From assembly GCA_963838375.1 (NCBI GenBank), contig CAWIQY010000016.1, forward strand, positions 372,001-436,000: 64,000 nt of DNA, in the 5' to 3' direction. Positions within the stretch are counted from its first letter, which is position 1, and each line of letters starts with the position of its first letter. Below are positions 27,153 through 36,877 of this stretch, one piece after another. This stretch comes from DVED01 sp963838375. GTDB lineage: Bacteria; Cyanobacteriota; Cyanobacteriia; Cyanobacteriales; Geitlerinemataceae. Below the pieces are notes generated by a model. It was not told the origin of the DNA and did not search any database. It worked only from the letters and a program-made list of their open reading frames with translations. The translations under genes and the position numbers were made by a program.

Positions 27153-27608
27153 TTAAGTATAGGTTAAACCGAATTCCCCAAGGGCAGGAACAAAATTTTT
27201 GTTTTCGTGGCTGGGACGGCTGAGTTTGATCAAGACAAAACGCTTGAGGGGCGTCAGGTTTGCCCATTGTTCGAGGGTCAGGGTTACGCCACACGTTTGG
27301 GTTTTTTCCAGGACTTCGGCGGGAAGACGATCGTCGCAATTCCAGGGCGGATGCGGATCGATGGGGAGTTCCTTTGCCACATCCCCAGTCCGATCTCGAA
27401 TCAGATCGCAGAGAAAGTCTCGATAGGTTTGAATTTCGGGGTGGGTCTGGCAGGGCATTTCCACCAGAACGTGGCGATCGCGATCGCTAAACTGATTCCA
27501 CTGTGGCAATTTGAGCTTAATCCCGCAGGTATCGAGTTTATACCGAACCTGCATGGGAATGCAACGCAGAGACTCGGTGAAATCGGCTTCAAATTGAAAG
27601 AAGGTCAT
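27153..27608 (-). CDS. Nitrate-reductase-associated protein (NarM-like)
   Basis: 151 residues. The conserved opening FFQFEADFTESLRCIPMQVR and KLDTCGIKLKLPQWNQF match the Nitr_red_assoc family, of which NarM is needed for activity or maturation of ferredoxin-nitrate reductase in Synechococcus. A second similar half contains TCGVTLTLEQWANLTPLKR, suggesting an internal duplication. No nar or nrt gene is in the window, so the assignment rests on family resemblance. Confidence 0.8.
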   Translation of the reverse strand: MTFFQFEADFTESLRCIPMQVRYKLDTCGIKLKLPQWNQFSDRDRHVLVEMPCQTHPEIQTYRDFLCDLIRDRTGDVAKELPIDPHPPWNCDDRLPAEVLEKTQTCGVTLTLEQWANLTPLKRFVLIKLSRPSHENKNFVPALGEFGLTYT

Positions 27609-27877
27609 GGGTTTAAGTGAATTGGGAAAAATGGACGATCGATTTTTTGGGTTAGCAACCGTTTGGTTGTACCCAATTTAGCTATCATCCAACTTTTCAG
27701 CACGATGGCGGATTGACAGGTCAAACAGATTACGATCGGCAAATGATGTTTGCAGTTTCCCGTTTTGAAGCTTTGGGAAATGATGGAAAGTTTATTCTTC
27801 GATCGGTTCAGCCAAATGGCGGACGACAAGTTGGGGTTTTAATTAGATAATGGGTTGTGTCAAGGGATCTGTTAGAC

Positions 27878-27985
27878 AGAGCATCTTGCCTTAAGCGAAT
27901 GGATTGCACGAGTGAGTGCTTGGGTCAGGGTCGCAGGCTTTCCTGATGTATTTTTCGCTTAAAGCTTAGATGCTCTTTTTATTTT
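27878..27985 (+). ncRNA. Putative structured small RNA with intrinsic terminator
   Basis: Two perfect distant stems frame the element: AGAGCATCT (27878-27886) with AGATGCTCT (27968-27976), and TTAAGCGAA (27891-27899) with TTCGCTTAA (27954-27962). Inside are smaller hairpins: GCAC...GTGC near 27906, and TCAGG...CCTGA near 27924. The outer stem runs directly into T5-A-T6, an intrinsic terminator on the plus strand. No conserved reading frame covers it. I do not recognise it as Yfr1, 6S, tmRNA or RNase P. It could be a new sRNA or a long terminator of a decayed gene. Confidence 0.5.
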
Positions 27986-28130
27986 TTATAAGTATTTTAT
28001 AATAACAGATTTAAACCCTTTAAGGGTATTTTCTTCGGATATTTTTGCTCGATCGTAATTTTCTCCTGGGTATCGGGTAGCAAGAGGAGAAAGAGGAGAA
28101 ATCCCGTCTAATGGCTAACATCAAGGCAGA

Positions 28131-28171
28131 GTAGGGGCGAACAGCCGTTCGCCCCTACTGTTCGCCCCTAC
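28131..28171. repeat. Palindromic repeat GTAGGGGCGAA...TTCGCCCCTAC
   Basis: Inverted repeat followed by a further half copy (TTCGCCCCTAC). The same end sequence TTCGCCCCTACGATT occurs at 18663 and 38058. This is a dispersed cyanobacterial repeat in an otherwise empty interval between the putative sRNA and the phosphatase gene. Confidence 0.75.
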
Positions 28172-28235
28172 AAATGATGGGTCTAAAGTCTATTTGCGTC
28201 AGTCGCGTAACCCAAACAGACTCATCTTTGGGCTA

Positions 28236-31200
28236 TCAAATCTCCACAAAACTCGCTGCCGTCAGCGAGTCGGTAACACCATTAAGAATTGCTAGAGTTT
28301 CATCTCCTACGGCAATCTCGGTATTAACACCATTTGTCGTCACGGACAAATCCGAAAACTCCAAATCTCGTTTCAACCCAATGCGGTCTTCTCCTACCAC
28401 AAAATCGGCGATAATATCCGTCCCGTGACTGGGAGAAAAGACGAAAATATCGTGTCCGGCGCCACCGGAAACGGTGTCATTTCCCTTCCACGCCAGGATG
28501 AAGTCATCTCCATCGCCACCGTTAATAACGTCATCTCCGGCTTCGCCATACAGCTTGTCGTCGCCATTTCCGCCGAGAATGGTGTCATCTCCCCCTTGAC
28601 CGGAAATTCGATCGTCGCCGTCGCCGCCGTCGATATAATCATTCTTGCGACTCGTCCAGATCGCATCGTCTCCGCCTTTACCGTCGATGACATCTTCCTC
28701 TTTCGTTCCTACTAAGAGATCGTCGCCGTCGGTTCCCACGCGGGTAGGCGTTGGGACGACATCATCGAGTACCGTATCGTTGCGCAAGTCCAGATTTTGA
28801 ATCCGTTCGTCGAATTGGGGAGAAACATCTTCGGTGTCGAAGGGAGTTGCTGCCGGGAAAGTGGCGGCGAGATATTCTGCCAAAGCATCCTGTTCCGAAC
28901 CGTCGGCGGCGAAGGTGGCAACTCCGGTACGGGAGTCCGGGGTGGGGTTTTCCTCGTCTTCGGTGACGAGATCGATTCGATCGCGTTGGGGGAAGGGATA
29001 CCCGTCGCCACCGCCTGCTAGGAAGTTCAGGGTGACGAGGCGGAAAGTTCGATCGCCTTCTCCCACCAATTCTCCATTTTCTACCACCACATCGACGGTT
29101 TCGCCCTCGGCATCTTGAATCGCCAGGGACTGAATTCGATCGCCGGGGGGCAAGTCGTCGTCGAAGCTGAAGGCAATTCCCGCCACTTGGGGAAACTGTC
29201 CGGGAGTGGCGCCGTCGGCGGTTGCCGATACCCCATGTTCGAGGATTTCCACCAGTTCCGATGCTGTCACCGTCAGCAGCGTCAACTCGTTGTTGAATCG
29301 CAAGCTGTTGGTGATATCCAGTTGGGAAATCTCCCCTTCTTCCTTTCCGGCAAGTTCGTTTGCTGGAGGTTGAACTTTCAGGAAATCTTCGGGACCGGTT
29401 GCGCCAGGGGGTACGATGATATCGCCGATGTCGTCCCGGATGCCGCCGCCGTTTTTGATGGAAATGACCACATCGCTGTCGATGTTTTGGGCGTAGGCGA
29501 GGTTAGCGTCGGCGGTGAGGTTGCCGAGGTTGGTTTCTTGGGTTCGGACATCGCCCCGCGTTCCGTTGAGGAAGACCTCGGTTTTGCCGAAGATGTTGCC
29601 TTCTTGGGCGGCGATGACGGTTCGTAACTCGTTGGTAATTTGTACGACTTCGGGATCTGGAGTTCCCCCCACGGCGGCAACTCCGGCGTCGTCGGTGGCA
29701 TATGCGCCGCTGATGTTGGCGTCGATGCTGTCGGGGACGATAACGCCGTTGGCATCGAAATCGACGACTAAGCGACCGACATATTTATAGTTGCCATCGG
29801 TATTGACCACTGCGATCGGATTTCCGTCGGCAGCCGTCTGTAAAATGGGGTAGGCCTTTCGATGCTATCTCCTGCCCGAAGTCGATCGGTTTCATCTGCC
29901 AGTAAGGTATTAGAACCCCCGGCAACGATGATATCCACATTGGTGAGGCGTTCGGCAAGCTGTTGTTCGATGGAGATTTGCTGCATATGTGCCAGCAACA
30001 CCACTTTATTCATGCCGGGATTTGCCGCTAGCAAGGCATCCACGGAAGTTTGAATGTCTGCTGCTAATGCGGCAATATCTGCTGGGTTGGTGGAGTCAAA
30101 TTCGATCGGACTCACACCCACACCACCAGGCGAAGAAATGGTCGGTAGCGTCGGCGTGGTTGCCCCCACAACGCCAATTTTCTCGCCGTTAATCGTAACG
30201 ATGGTGTTTCCGGCAATTTGACCGGGAATGTCGCTGGCTTCTTGTCCGTCTGCTGTAACTAGGGGGGCGAGGGCGGTGTCGGTGGTGAAGTCTAGGTTGC
30301 TGCTGAGATAGGGGAAATTCGCGCCGGGATAAGCGGTTTCCGTATCGGGTTGCAACAGGTCGGCAACTAAGCTGGTTCCCAAGTCGAATTCGTGGTTGCC
30401 AAAGGCGATCGCACTAAATCCTAACTCATTTTGAATTAAAATATCACCGCGTCCGGTTCCCCCGAATGCCGTTTCGCTGGCAGATAGGAACGGTCCGGGA
30501 ATGTACGCATCGCCGGAGGACAGAACTAAGGTGTTGGCGTAGTCGGCGTTGCCGTCCCCATCGGCATCCTGGTTTTTCAGGGCATTCAGAACGGCGCTAA
30601 ACCGGGGGGCATCATCGAGGGCAGCAATTCCCGCTTCTTGGTCGGCGGCGTGAAGCAGTTGTAGAGTAAAGGTTTCCTGGGGCGCTTCTATTTCATAAAT
30701 CGTTGCTGTTCCGCTGACTTCGTTGGTGACAGCGAGTAAGGGTTTGCCGTCGGGACTGTCTGCGGCGGAAATGAAGGTCAGTCCTTCTGGGGCGATGTCG
30801 CCGTCAAATCGGGCGTATTGGATGAATTCAGGTTGAACCGGATTGCTGACATCGTAAACGAGTACGCCACCGCCAGCGCGTTCTAATCCAATAAATGCCA
30901 GGGTTTTCCCATTGACAATGCCGATGGTTACGCCTTCGGGTTCTGCGCCTTTGTCGTCGGAACGTTGGTCGAATTCTTCGGGATCTCCGTCGTTGGCGTT
31001 GAAGAGTTCCGGGGTGAGTTCGGCGGTAATTCGGGCGATCGCATCTCCGCTATCGAATACCTGATTTCCGGTACTATCCCAGATGGAAAAAGACCGTCCG
31101 CCGTAGGTAAACAGCTTATCGTAATCCCCATCGCCGTCAATATCGCCATCAACGGTAGAAACATTTAAACGACCTAAATTTTCTTCTAATTGTAGTTCGG

Positions 31201-32113
31201 CAGCGTTGGGAAAAGCAGTGGGATCGAGAACTAAATCGGCAACTCGTTCGTCTTCGCTGCGGGCATCTCCTTCGTTGGCGGTGATGTAATAGGTTTCGCC
31301 GTTGGCAGCAAAAGTGGCGATCGCATCGGGCTGATACAATCCCAATACGGGATAGTTTTTCAGGTTAATGCCGCCGTCTTCGTTACTGGCATCGAGTTGG
31401 GCGGATTGACTCCAATCTTTGACCCCCAAAGGTTGAATTTCTGTAACCCGTTTTTCTTCAATATTGACAACAGCAACGGCGTTGTTTTCTTGGAGGGTGA
31501 CAAAGGCGGTTTTGCTATCAGCAGAAATGGCAATATATTCGGGTTCAAAATCTTCGGCTGCCATTTTATCTGGGAAGATGCGAACGCCACGACCTCGTAG
31601 TTCTTCTTCCTGACCATTAAATGCGGTAAAATCGGCTGTGGTGACGGTGGCACTGCCCACACCTGCGGAGAGATCGATAATGCTGACTGACCCTTCGGGA
31701 TCGAGAGTATCTCCCGGTTCGCCTTCATTTGCAACTAAAACCTTGCTGCCATCCGGGGTAAAAGTAACCATATCTGGCAGCGCCCCTACGGTGACAGAAT
31801 TGAGGGGATTTCCGTCGGTATCAAAAAAAGCGATCGTTCCCGGTTCTGTGGCTGGATCGGCTCCGATCGCGGCTGCTAATATTCCATTTTTGATGGCAAC
31901 GCTATTGATACCCGCGCCAAATGGAGTAATGTCAATCTCAAAAAGTTTGCTGGGGTTTTGAGGATTGCTCAGATCTAAAACGTCGATCGCCGAAGTTGCC
32001 GCATTGATGACAAACAGTCTTTTATTTATTGAATCATAAGCAGATATTTCGGCTGCACTTTCATCAAAAAATCCTGTTTCGTATCTACCAATTTGATTCA
32101 GTTTAATGTTCAT
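28236..32113 (-). CDS. Giant secreted propeller / 5'-nucleotidase-type phosphatase / RTX protein, one-base deletion
   Basis: From ATG 32113: a choice-of-anchor-I type beta-propeller of about 480 residues, with DPEGSVSIIDLSAG and EYIAISADSKTAFVTLQENN. A metallophosphatase domain follows (QLLHAADQE, LVLSSGDAYIPGP, AIAFGNHEFD), then the 5'-nucleotidase C-terminal domain (VVISIKNGGGIRDD). Last come RTX calcium-binding nonapeptides (GGDGDDRISGQGGDD) and a C-terminal type-I secretion-like region. The total is about 1290 residues. Near 29857 the frame shifts; adding one A to the AAA run on the coding strand restores ERLKAYPILQ-like continuity. It probably hydrolyses phosphate esters outside the cell. 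The family is common in cyanobacteria. Confidence 0.85.
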
Positions 32114-32639
32114 GATTGATATATCTTAAGGGGCTAAAAAAATACTACCCTGAAACAAATGGTTAAGGATTGCTTAAACAAAGCTGAAATTCGATCGAGC
32201 TCGATCCAATTAAAAAAAATCAACTCGATCGAGTATTCTTTGCAATAAAATTACAACCTCTGTCAGATTATAAAAATACTTTGAATCTAGGGTTAATTTG
32301 AGGTTAATTCTGATTTAAAATCAAGCATCTTTATATTCCATTTATATTGCTTGATTAATTTTTACAAAAAAAATATATATGTGGCGTCAAAAAGTGGTAT
32401 ATATCAATTCTATAGTTTATAGCCAGAGAAGCCAACGCATTCGATTCGACTTAGATGAGCGGATGCAGAAATGTGGGAAATTGGGAGCGATGGCGATCGA
32501 TGATGAGAAAAAGTAAATTCATGTCAGAGATCGATCGAATCGGCTTTGCTTATTCAAGAAAATTGGGTTTATTAATTGAGATTGTTTTACAACTTTATCG
32601 ATCGTTTTTTAGGTTTGTCATAATGAGATAGCCACAATT

Positions 32640-32672
32640 AGAAGTCGGGGTTCTTGAAGAACTCCGACTTCT
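32640..32672. terminator. Perfect long hairpin, terminator-like
   Basis: AGAAGTCGG and CCGACTTCT flank an inner palindrome GTTCTTGAAGAAC, giving a nearly perfect 33-base hairpin. It resembles the hairpins at 25266 and 56595. No gene ends next to it, so here it is probably a dispersed repeat. Confidence 0.5.
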
Positions 32673-32781
32673 GTGAACTTGAGTTGCAAGAGATGTTAGT
32701 CCATGCAGGCAGAGCGATAATACCTCGAATTAAAGGTTAACGAGGCTGACGAATAAAACAATCCGTCGATTTGCATACCGT

Positions 32782-32904
32782 CTACTCGACAAATTTCCGC
32801 TTCCGAGCAAAAACTTTTCCGAATGCAGCAACCACAAATATTGCCAGCAACGAAGTGGGTTCGGGAACGGGTTGCACCTGTTCTCGAGTACCGAGAGCAA
32901 CATG
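32782..32904 (-). pseudogene. PEP-CTERM sorting signal, orphan C-terminal fragment
   Basis: Minus-strand codons read TREQVQPVPEPTSLLAIFVV, then AAFGKVFARKRK and a stop at 32782. This is a textbook PEP-CTERM tail: VPEP motif, hydrophobic helix, then an Arg/Lys cluster, as recognised by exosortases. No start codon or body domain is upstream; the sequence changes into a TPR-gene tail on the other strand. It is a remnant of an exosortase substrate in a genome with two cyanoexosortases. Confidence 0.65.
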
Positions 32905-32970
32905 TTCCGAGAAATCGACGCGCCGAGGCAAATCGATCGAGTGCAGCAAGCGATGATTGGGGGTGTGTAG
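32905..32970 (+). pseudogene. C-terminal fragment of a TPR-type protein (copy 1)
   Basis: 22 codons (FREIDAPRQIDRVQQAMIGG, V, stop) nearly identical to the tail at 33515-33634. Too short to be a gene. The sequence resembles the end of tetratricopeptide proteins. Confidence 0.5.
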
Positions 32971-33095
32971 TTTGCGTATGGGAGAAGCAATTGCCGAACA
33001 AGATTACAGCAGTTTCCAAAGCTATAAAGTCCAAAATCTGTGTGTAATACTCTATCTATCTGTGTTAAAATATAGGTTGAAAATCGGCAAAAGTC

Positions 33096-33389
33096 ATGAT
33101 AAAACGGAAAGAAGTGCTCGCCACTTTAGCCGCACATAAAGACAACCTAAAAGCCTTGGGTGTGAAGTCCTTAGACTTGTTTGGTTCAGTGGCGCGAGAT
33201 GAAGCACGATCGGATAGTGATGTTGACTTTTTAGTGGAGTTTTCGATCGAAGCCAGTTTATTTGACTTGTTTCGGGTTCAGCATTATTTAGAGGATCTCT
33301 TGGGATGTTCGATCGATTTGGGAACGAAGGATGCTTTAAGAGAACATTTGCGAGAACCCGTTCTCAAGGAGGCGATTCGTGCCCTCTAG
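33096..33389 (+). CDS. MNT-type minimal nucleotidyltransferase (antitoxin of HEPN/MNT pair)
   Basis: 97 residues. The pol-beta nucleotidyltransferase signature is complete: LFGSVARDEARSDSDVDFLV, i.e. GS-x9-DxD. In HEPN/MNT toxin-antitoxin systems the MNT protein adds AMP units to the HEPN RNase and silences it. The HEPN gene follows with an 11-bp overlap but is truncated (33379-33507). This copy therefore seems to be an orphan antitoxin. Confidence 0.85.
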   Translation: MIKRKEVLATLAAHKDNLKALGVKSLDLFGSVARDEARSDSDVDFLVEFSIEASLFDLFRVQHYLEDLLGCSIDLGTKDALREHLREPVLKEAIRAL

Positions 33390-33507
33390 AGACTGGCGGC
33401 TTCGCGTTCGGGATATTTTAGCTGCGATCGATCGTATTAGGCGCTCTACGGCAGGGATGAATTTCGAGAATTTCACGAGAATGGAAGAAGTATTAGAATC
33501 GGGTTAA
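33379..33507 (+). pseudogene. HEPN (DUF86) toxin, N-terminal fragment
   Basis: GTG 33379 opens SRDWRLRVRDILAAIDRI and GMNFENFTRMEEVLESG, then TAA. This matches the first 40 residues of HEPN partners of MNT proteins, which are normally about 110-115 residues with a catalytic RxxxxH near the C-terminus. That motif is absent, so the toxin is inactive. Confidence 0.7.
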
Positions 33508-33514
33508 TTTGCCT

Positions 33515-33634
33515 ATGGGTGAAACTGCCAACAGTCAGACAAACTTCGATGACGCACTTCAACTATTCCGAGAAATCGACGCGCCGAAGCAAATCGATCG
33601 AGTGCAACAGGCGATGATTGGGGATGTATCGTAG
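33515..33634 (+). pseudogene. C-terminal fragment of a TPR-type protein (copy 2)
   Basis: 39 codons (DDALQLFREIDAPKQIDRVQ, then QAMIGDVS) beginning immediately after the truncated HEPN. Its last 22 codons match the fragment at 32905-32970. It appears to be the tail of a lost TPR gene that replaced the rest of the HEPN gene. Confidence 0.5.
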
Positions 33635-33660
33635 CTAAAAATGTCAAAGAATATATTGTC

Positions 33661-33760
33661 CGGCGAATGGAATTCGCGACTACAAGAACACTCGTCCGCC
33701 TGCGCGGACTCTTAAACCCGCGACGGCGGGTTTCGCTCCTGTCGTCGCGGTTTCAATCGC
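33661..33760. repeat. Dispersed GAAACCGC-type repeat, inverted copy
   Basis: Starts GGCGAATGGAATTCGCG, contains paired motifs CCGCCTGCGCGGACT and GACGGCGGGTTTC, and ends CGCGGTTTCAATCGCC. The reverse complement has the same order as the repeat at 56386-56556, and half of it recurs at 63098-63152. This family is widespread in cyanobacteria. Confidence 0.8.
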
Positions 33761-33781
33761 CATATTTTATCGGATAGGATC

Positions 33782-35395
33782 TCACTCCCACTCGATCGTT
33801 CCTGGAGGCTTAGAAGTGATGTCATACACCACCCGATTGACTCCCTTCACTTCATTCACAATGCGGTTAGAAATCAGTTCGAGAAGTTCGTAAGGAACCC
33901 GCGACCAATCGGCAGTCATACCATCTTCGCTAGAAACAAAGCGCAGAACCACAGGATACGCATAAGTCCGTTGATCCCCCATCACCCCAACGCTGCGGAT
34001 GGGTAACAGCACGGCAAAAGCTTGCCATAACTGATTGTATAACCCGTGGCGATTGATTTCCTGGCGGACGATTAGATCGGCATCGCGGAGAATATTCAGG
34101 CGTTCTGCGGTCACTTCTCCCAAGATGCGAATCGCTAATCCCGGACCTGGGAAGGGTTGGCGTTGAACGATTTCTTGGGGTAAACCGAGAGAACGACCGA
34201 CTTTGCGGACTTCGTCTTTAAAAAGTTTCCGCAGCGGTTCGACTAACTTAAACCGTAAATCTTTAGGCAATCCACCCACGTTGTGATGGCTTTTAATTTT
34301 CACTGCCACCCGTTCCCCTGTTTTGGGATCGACATTGGTATCTGCGGATTCGATCACGTCGGGATAGAGGGTTCCCTGTGCCAAATAATCGAAGGGTCCG
34401 AGGCGTTTTGATTCTTCTTCAAATACCTGGATAAATTCGTGTCCGATGCGGCGGCGCTTTTCTTCGGGGTCGGTAACGCCTTCCATGAGGGCGAGGAAGC
34501 GTTCCCGGGCACTGACATATTCGACATGGATGTGAAACTGTTCTTCAAAGAGTTTCACTAAGCGTTCCGGTTCGTACTTACGCATGAATCCTTGATCGAT
34601 GAACATACAGGTCAGCCGATCGCCGATCGCCTTGTGCAGCAAAAATGCTAGGGTGGAAGAATCTACACCGCCGGATAGTGCCAACAACACCCGCTTGTCC
34701 CCGGTTTTCGCCCGGACTTCTCGGATGGCTTCTTCTACAAAGGCTTCCGTCGTCCAGGTGGGTTCGCACCGACAAATGTGGTAAACAAAATTGCGAATCA
34801 GCGCCAATCCGCCGACAGAATGCACCACTTCCGGGTGAAATTGGACGCCGTAGAACTTTTTATCGTGGTCGGCGATCGCTGCCCCTTCGGTATTCTCTGT
34901 ATGCGCTAGCACCTCAAAACCGGGGGGGAGTTGGGTGGCAGAGTCTCCGTGAGACATCCACATGGTGCTACCATCTTCGACGTTGGTGAGTAAATCGGTA
35001 GGATCGTCTACAAACAGTGCCGCTTTGCCATATTCAGCCCGTTTGGCGCGTTCGACGACACCACCCAGTTGTTGTACCATCAGTTGCATCCCGTAGCATA
35101 CCCCCAGAACCGGAATGCCAAGTTGCCAAATTTCGGGATCGCATTGGGGAGCACGATCGTCGTACACTGAACTGGGTCCTCCGGAGAGAATAATTCCCTT
35201 GGGATTGAATTGGCGCAGTTCTTGGGCGGTGGTGCGGTAGGACAGCACTTCGGAGTAAACTTGGGTCTCGCGGATGCGGCGGGCGATCAGTTCTGAATAC
35301 TGAGAGCCAAAATCTAGGATAATAATCGTTTGCCGATCGAGGGATTTGAGGCTAGAGTCCAAGGGAGTTTCGGGAGTTTGCGTTTGTACAGTCAT
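33782..35395 (-). CDS. guaA: GMP synthase (glutamine-hydrolysing)
   Basis: 537 residues. Converts XMP to GMP. The N-terminal GATase has LSGGPSSVYDD, the nucleophile in GVCYGMQLM and GVQFHPEV. The ATP-pyrophosphatase P-loop is LLALSGGVDSSTLAF. The C-terminal dimerisation domain ends VVYDITSKPPGTIEWE, as in all GuaA. Complete and normal in length. Confidence 0.97.
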   Translation of the reverse strand: MTVQTQTPETPLDSSLKSLDRQTIIILDFGSQYSELIARRIRETQVYSEVLSYRTTAQELRQFNPKGIILSGGPSSVYDDRAPQCDPEIWQLGIPVLGVCYGMQLMVQQLGGVVERAKRAEYGKAALFVDDPTDLLTNVEDGSTMWMSHGDSATQLPPGFEVLAHTENTEGAAIADHDKKFYGVQFHPEVVHSVGGLALIRNFVYHICRCEPTWTTEAFVEEAIREVRAKTGDKRVLLALSGGVDSSTLAFLLHKAIGDRLTCMFIDQGFMRKYEPERLVKLFEEQFHIHVEYVSARERFLALMEGVTDPEEKRRRIGHEFIQVFEEESKRLGPFDYLAQGTLYPDVIESADTNVDPKTGERVAVKIKSHHNVGGLPKDLRFKLVEPLRKLFKDEVRKVGRSLGLPQEIVQRQPFPGPGLAIRILGEVTAERLNILRDADLIVRQEINRHGLYNQLWQAFAVLLPIRSVGVMGDQRTYAYPVVLRFVSSEDGMTADWSRVPYELLELISNRIVNEVKGVNRVVYDITSKPPGTIEWE

Positions 35396-35765
35396 TTGGG
35401 GATGTCGGATATTACAAAGATGGGTAGGTATTGGAACTACCCAGTAAGGCTGAACGATGGAATTGAAGTGGACGAACGGCGCAACCCAGGTTTTGAGTGC
35501 TTTCTAGTTGCTGGTCATGCGAACAAGCCGTCTCGAACCGCAGGCTTTTGATGATAAGGCAAGTGACCTGTCAGCAAATTTACTGACAACCGAAACCGAC
35601 AATCTACTAGTCGCCTGTGTATGATTGACTAGTGTACGGCGATCGGCACGGAATTCACAACTGGTAAATCAACAGGTAAATCGTGGCGAGTGGTTGAAGG
35701 TTTATTTTTGTCTTGCCGTTGAAGTGCTATTCTACTAACGATTCGATCAACAAGGGAATGCTGCA
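35396..35765. other. Intergenic region upstream of guaA, nothing assigned
   Basis: 370 bp between the divergent guaA and glycosyltransferase genes. A repeated GACTAGT/ACTAGTC motif near 35610-35635 (CTACTAGTCGCCTG ... GACTAGTG) is the only symmetric feature. I see no purine riboswitch core. Confidence 0.4.
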
Positions 35766-36828
35766 TTGCTCGTCAATTTATCCTTTCTCATCCGCCAACC
35801 CACGGGAATCAGCACCTACGCCTTAAACATTCTGCCGTTTCTCAAACCCCTCAATCCCACGCTGTTAGTTTCGGACGGTCTCGACAACTACACCTGCCAT
35901 CCCATCCCCGGCGGACTCACCCCAGACCAAGGACTGAAAGGACATCTAGGTCGTTTGCTGTGGACGCAATTGGGTTTACCTCAAATCTATCGGCAACTCA
36001 AGGAAAATTTGCTGTTTTCGCCACTGCCAGAAGCGCCGATTTTTTCTGGATGTCGATCGATCGTCACCGTCCACGATTTGATTCCTCTCCGCTTTCCCGG
36101 TCGATTTTCTCCCCTCACCCTGTATCAGCGGTATTACCTACCGCAAGTGCTGCACCAAAGCCAGCATCTGCTCTGCGATTCTGATCGCCACTGCCAACGA
36201 TGCGATCGACTTTCTGGGTATCCCGGCAGAAAAAATTACCCCCGTTCCCCTGGCTTACGATCGCCATCGGTTTCGATGCTTAGACTTGCCACAGGGTAAC
36301 TACTTTTTCTACATCGGACGGCATCAGCCTTACAAAAATTTACACCGCACGATCGAAGCCTTTGCCGCCTTACCCGCAGGACTAGACTGTCAGTTGCGAA
36401 TTGCCGGACCCCCCGATGGACGCTACACTCCCATCCTACAAGCCAGAGCCGCAGAATTAGGAGTCGGCGACCGGGTACAATTTATGGGTTATATCGACGA
36501 CGAGCAACTGCCGATTTTATTAAATCAGGCGATCGCCTTAGTCTTTCCCTCGCTCTGGGAAGGATTTGGTCTTCCGGTTCTCGAAGCTATGGCTTGTGGT
36601 ACTCCCGTCATTACTTCCAATCTCTCTTCCCTTCCCGAGGTGGCGGGAGATGCGGCGTTGTCGGTCGATCCCTATGACGAAGCTGCGATCGCAGCGGCAA
36701 TGAAGACTGTTCTCACCGACTCGGCAGCGCGATCGCAGCTTCGTGCTGCTAGTTTAGCCCGCGCTCGCCAATTTAGTTGGAGCAAAACCGGACAAGCGAC
36801 TGTCGAAGTCTTGCAACGATACTTATAG
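35766..36828 (+). CDS. GT4-type glycosyltransferase, frameshifted
   Basis: TTG start at 35766 (LVNLSFLIRQPTGISTYALN, a common opening in cyanobacterial GT4 enzymes). The first frame includes CRSIVTVHDLIPLRFPGRF. At about 36183-36187 coding switches frame: ATANDAIDFLGIPAEKI, then NYFFYIGRHQPYKNLHRTIE. The donor-site signature VFPSLWEGFGLPVLEAMACG and a typical C-terminus follow. Removing one base near 36186 gives a continuous protein of about 354 residues. It probably acts in polysaccharide or glycolipid synthesis; the sugar is unknown. Confidence 0.83.
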
Positions 36829-36877
36829 GCGATTTCTTCCCTTTATTTAGCCCTTTACCATGACAAACTTATAACGA

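Larger units (their letters stand above)
32114..33095. other. Gene-poor debris interval
   Basis: The first 500 bp, upstream of the phosphatase gene, are AT-rich and probably contain its promoter. The remainder holds a hairpin (32640), a PEP-CTERM tail on the minus strand (32782-32904) and a TPR-protein tail on the plus strand (32905-32970), all annotated separately. No intact gene is seen. Confidence 0.6.

Noticed and set aside
29115..29627. 170-residue plus-strand frame opposite the phosphatase gene
   Set aside because: No motif; the opposite strand carries an unambiguous 5'-nucleotidase domain.
35396..35765. Purine riboswitch upstream of guaA
   Set aside because: The conserved junction bases and the paired loops of purine or related riboswitches were not found.
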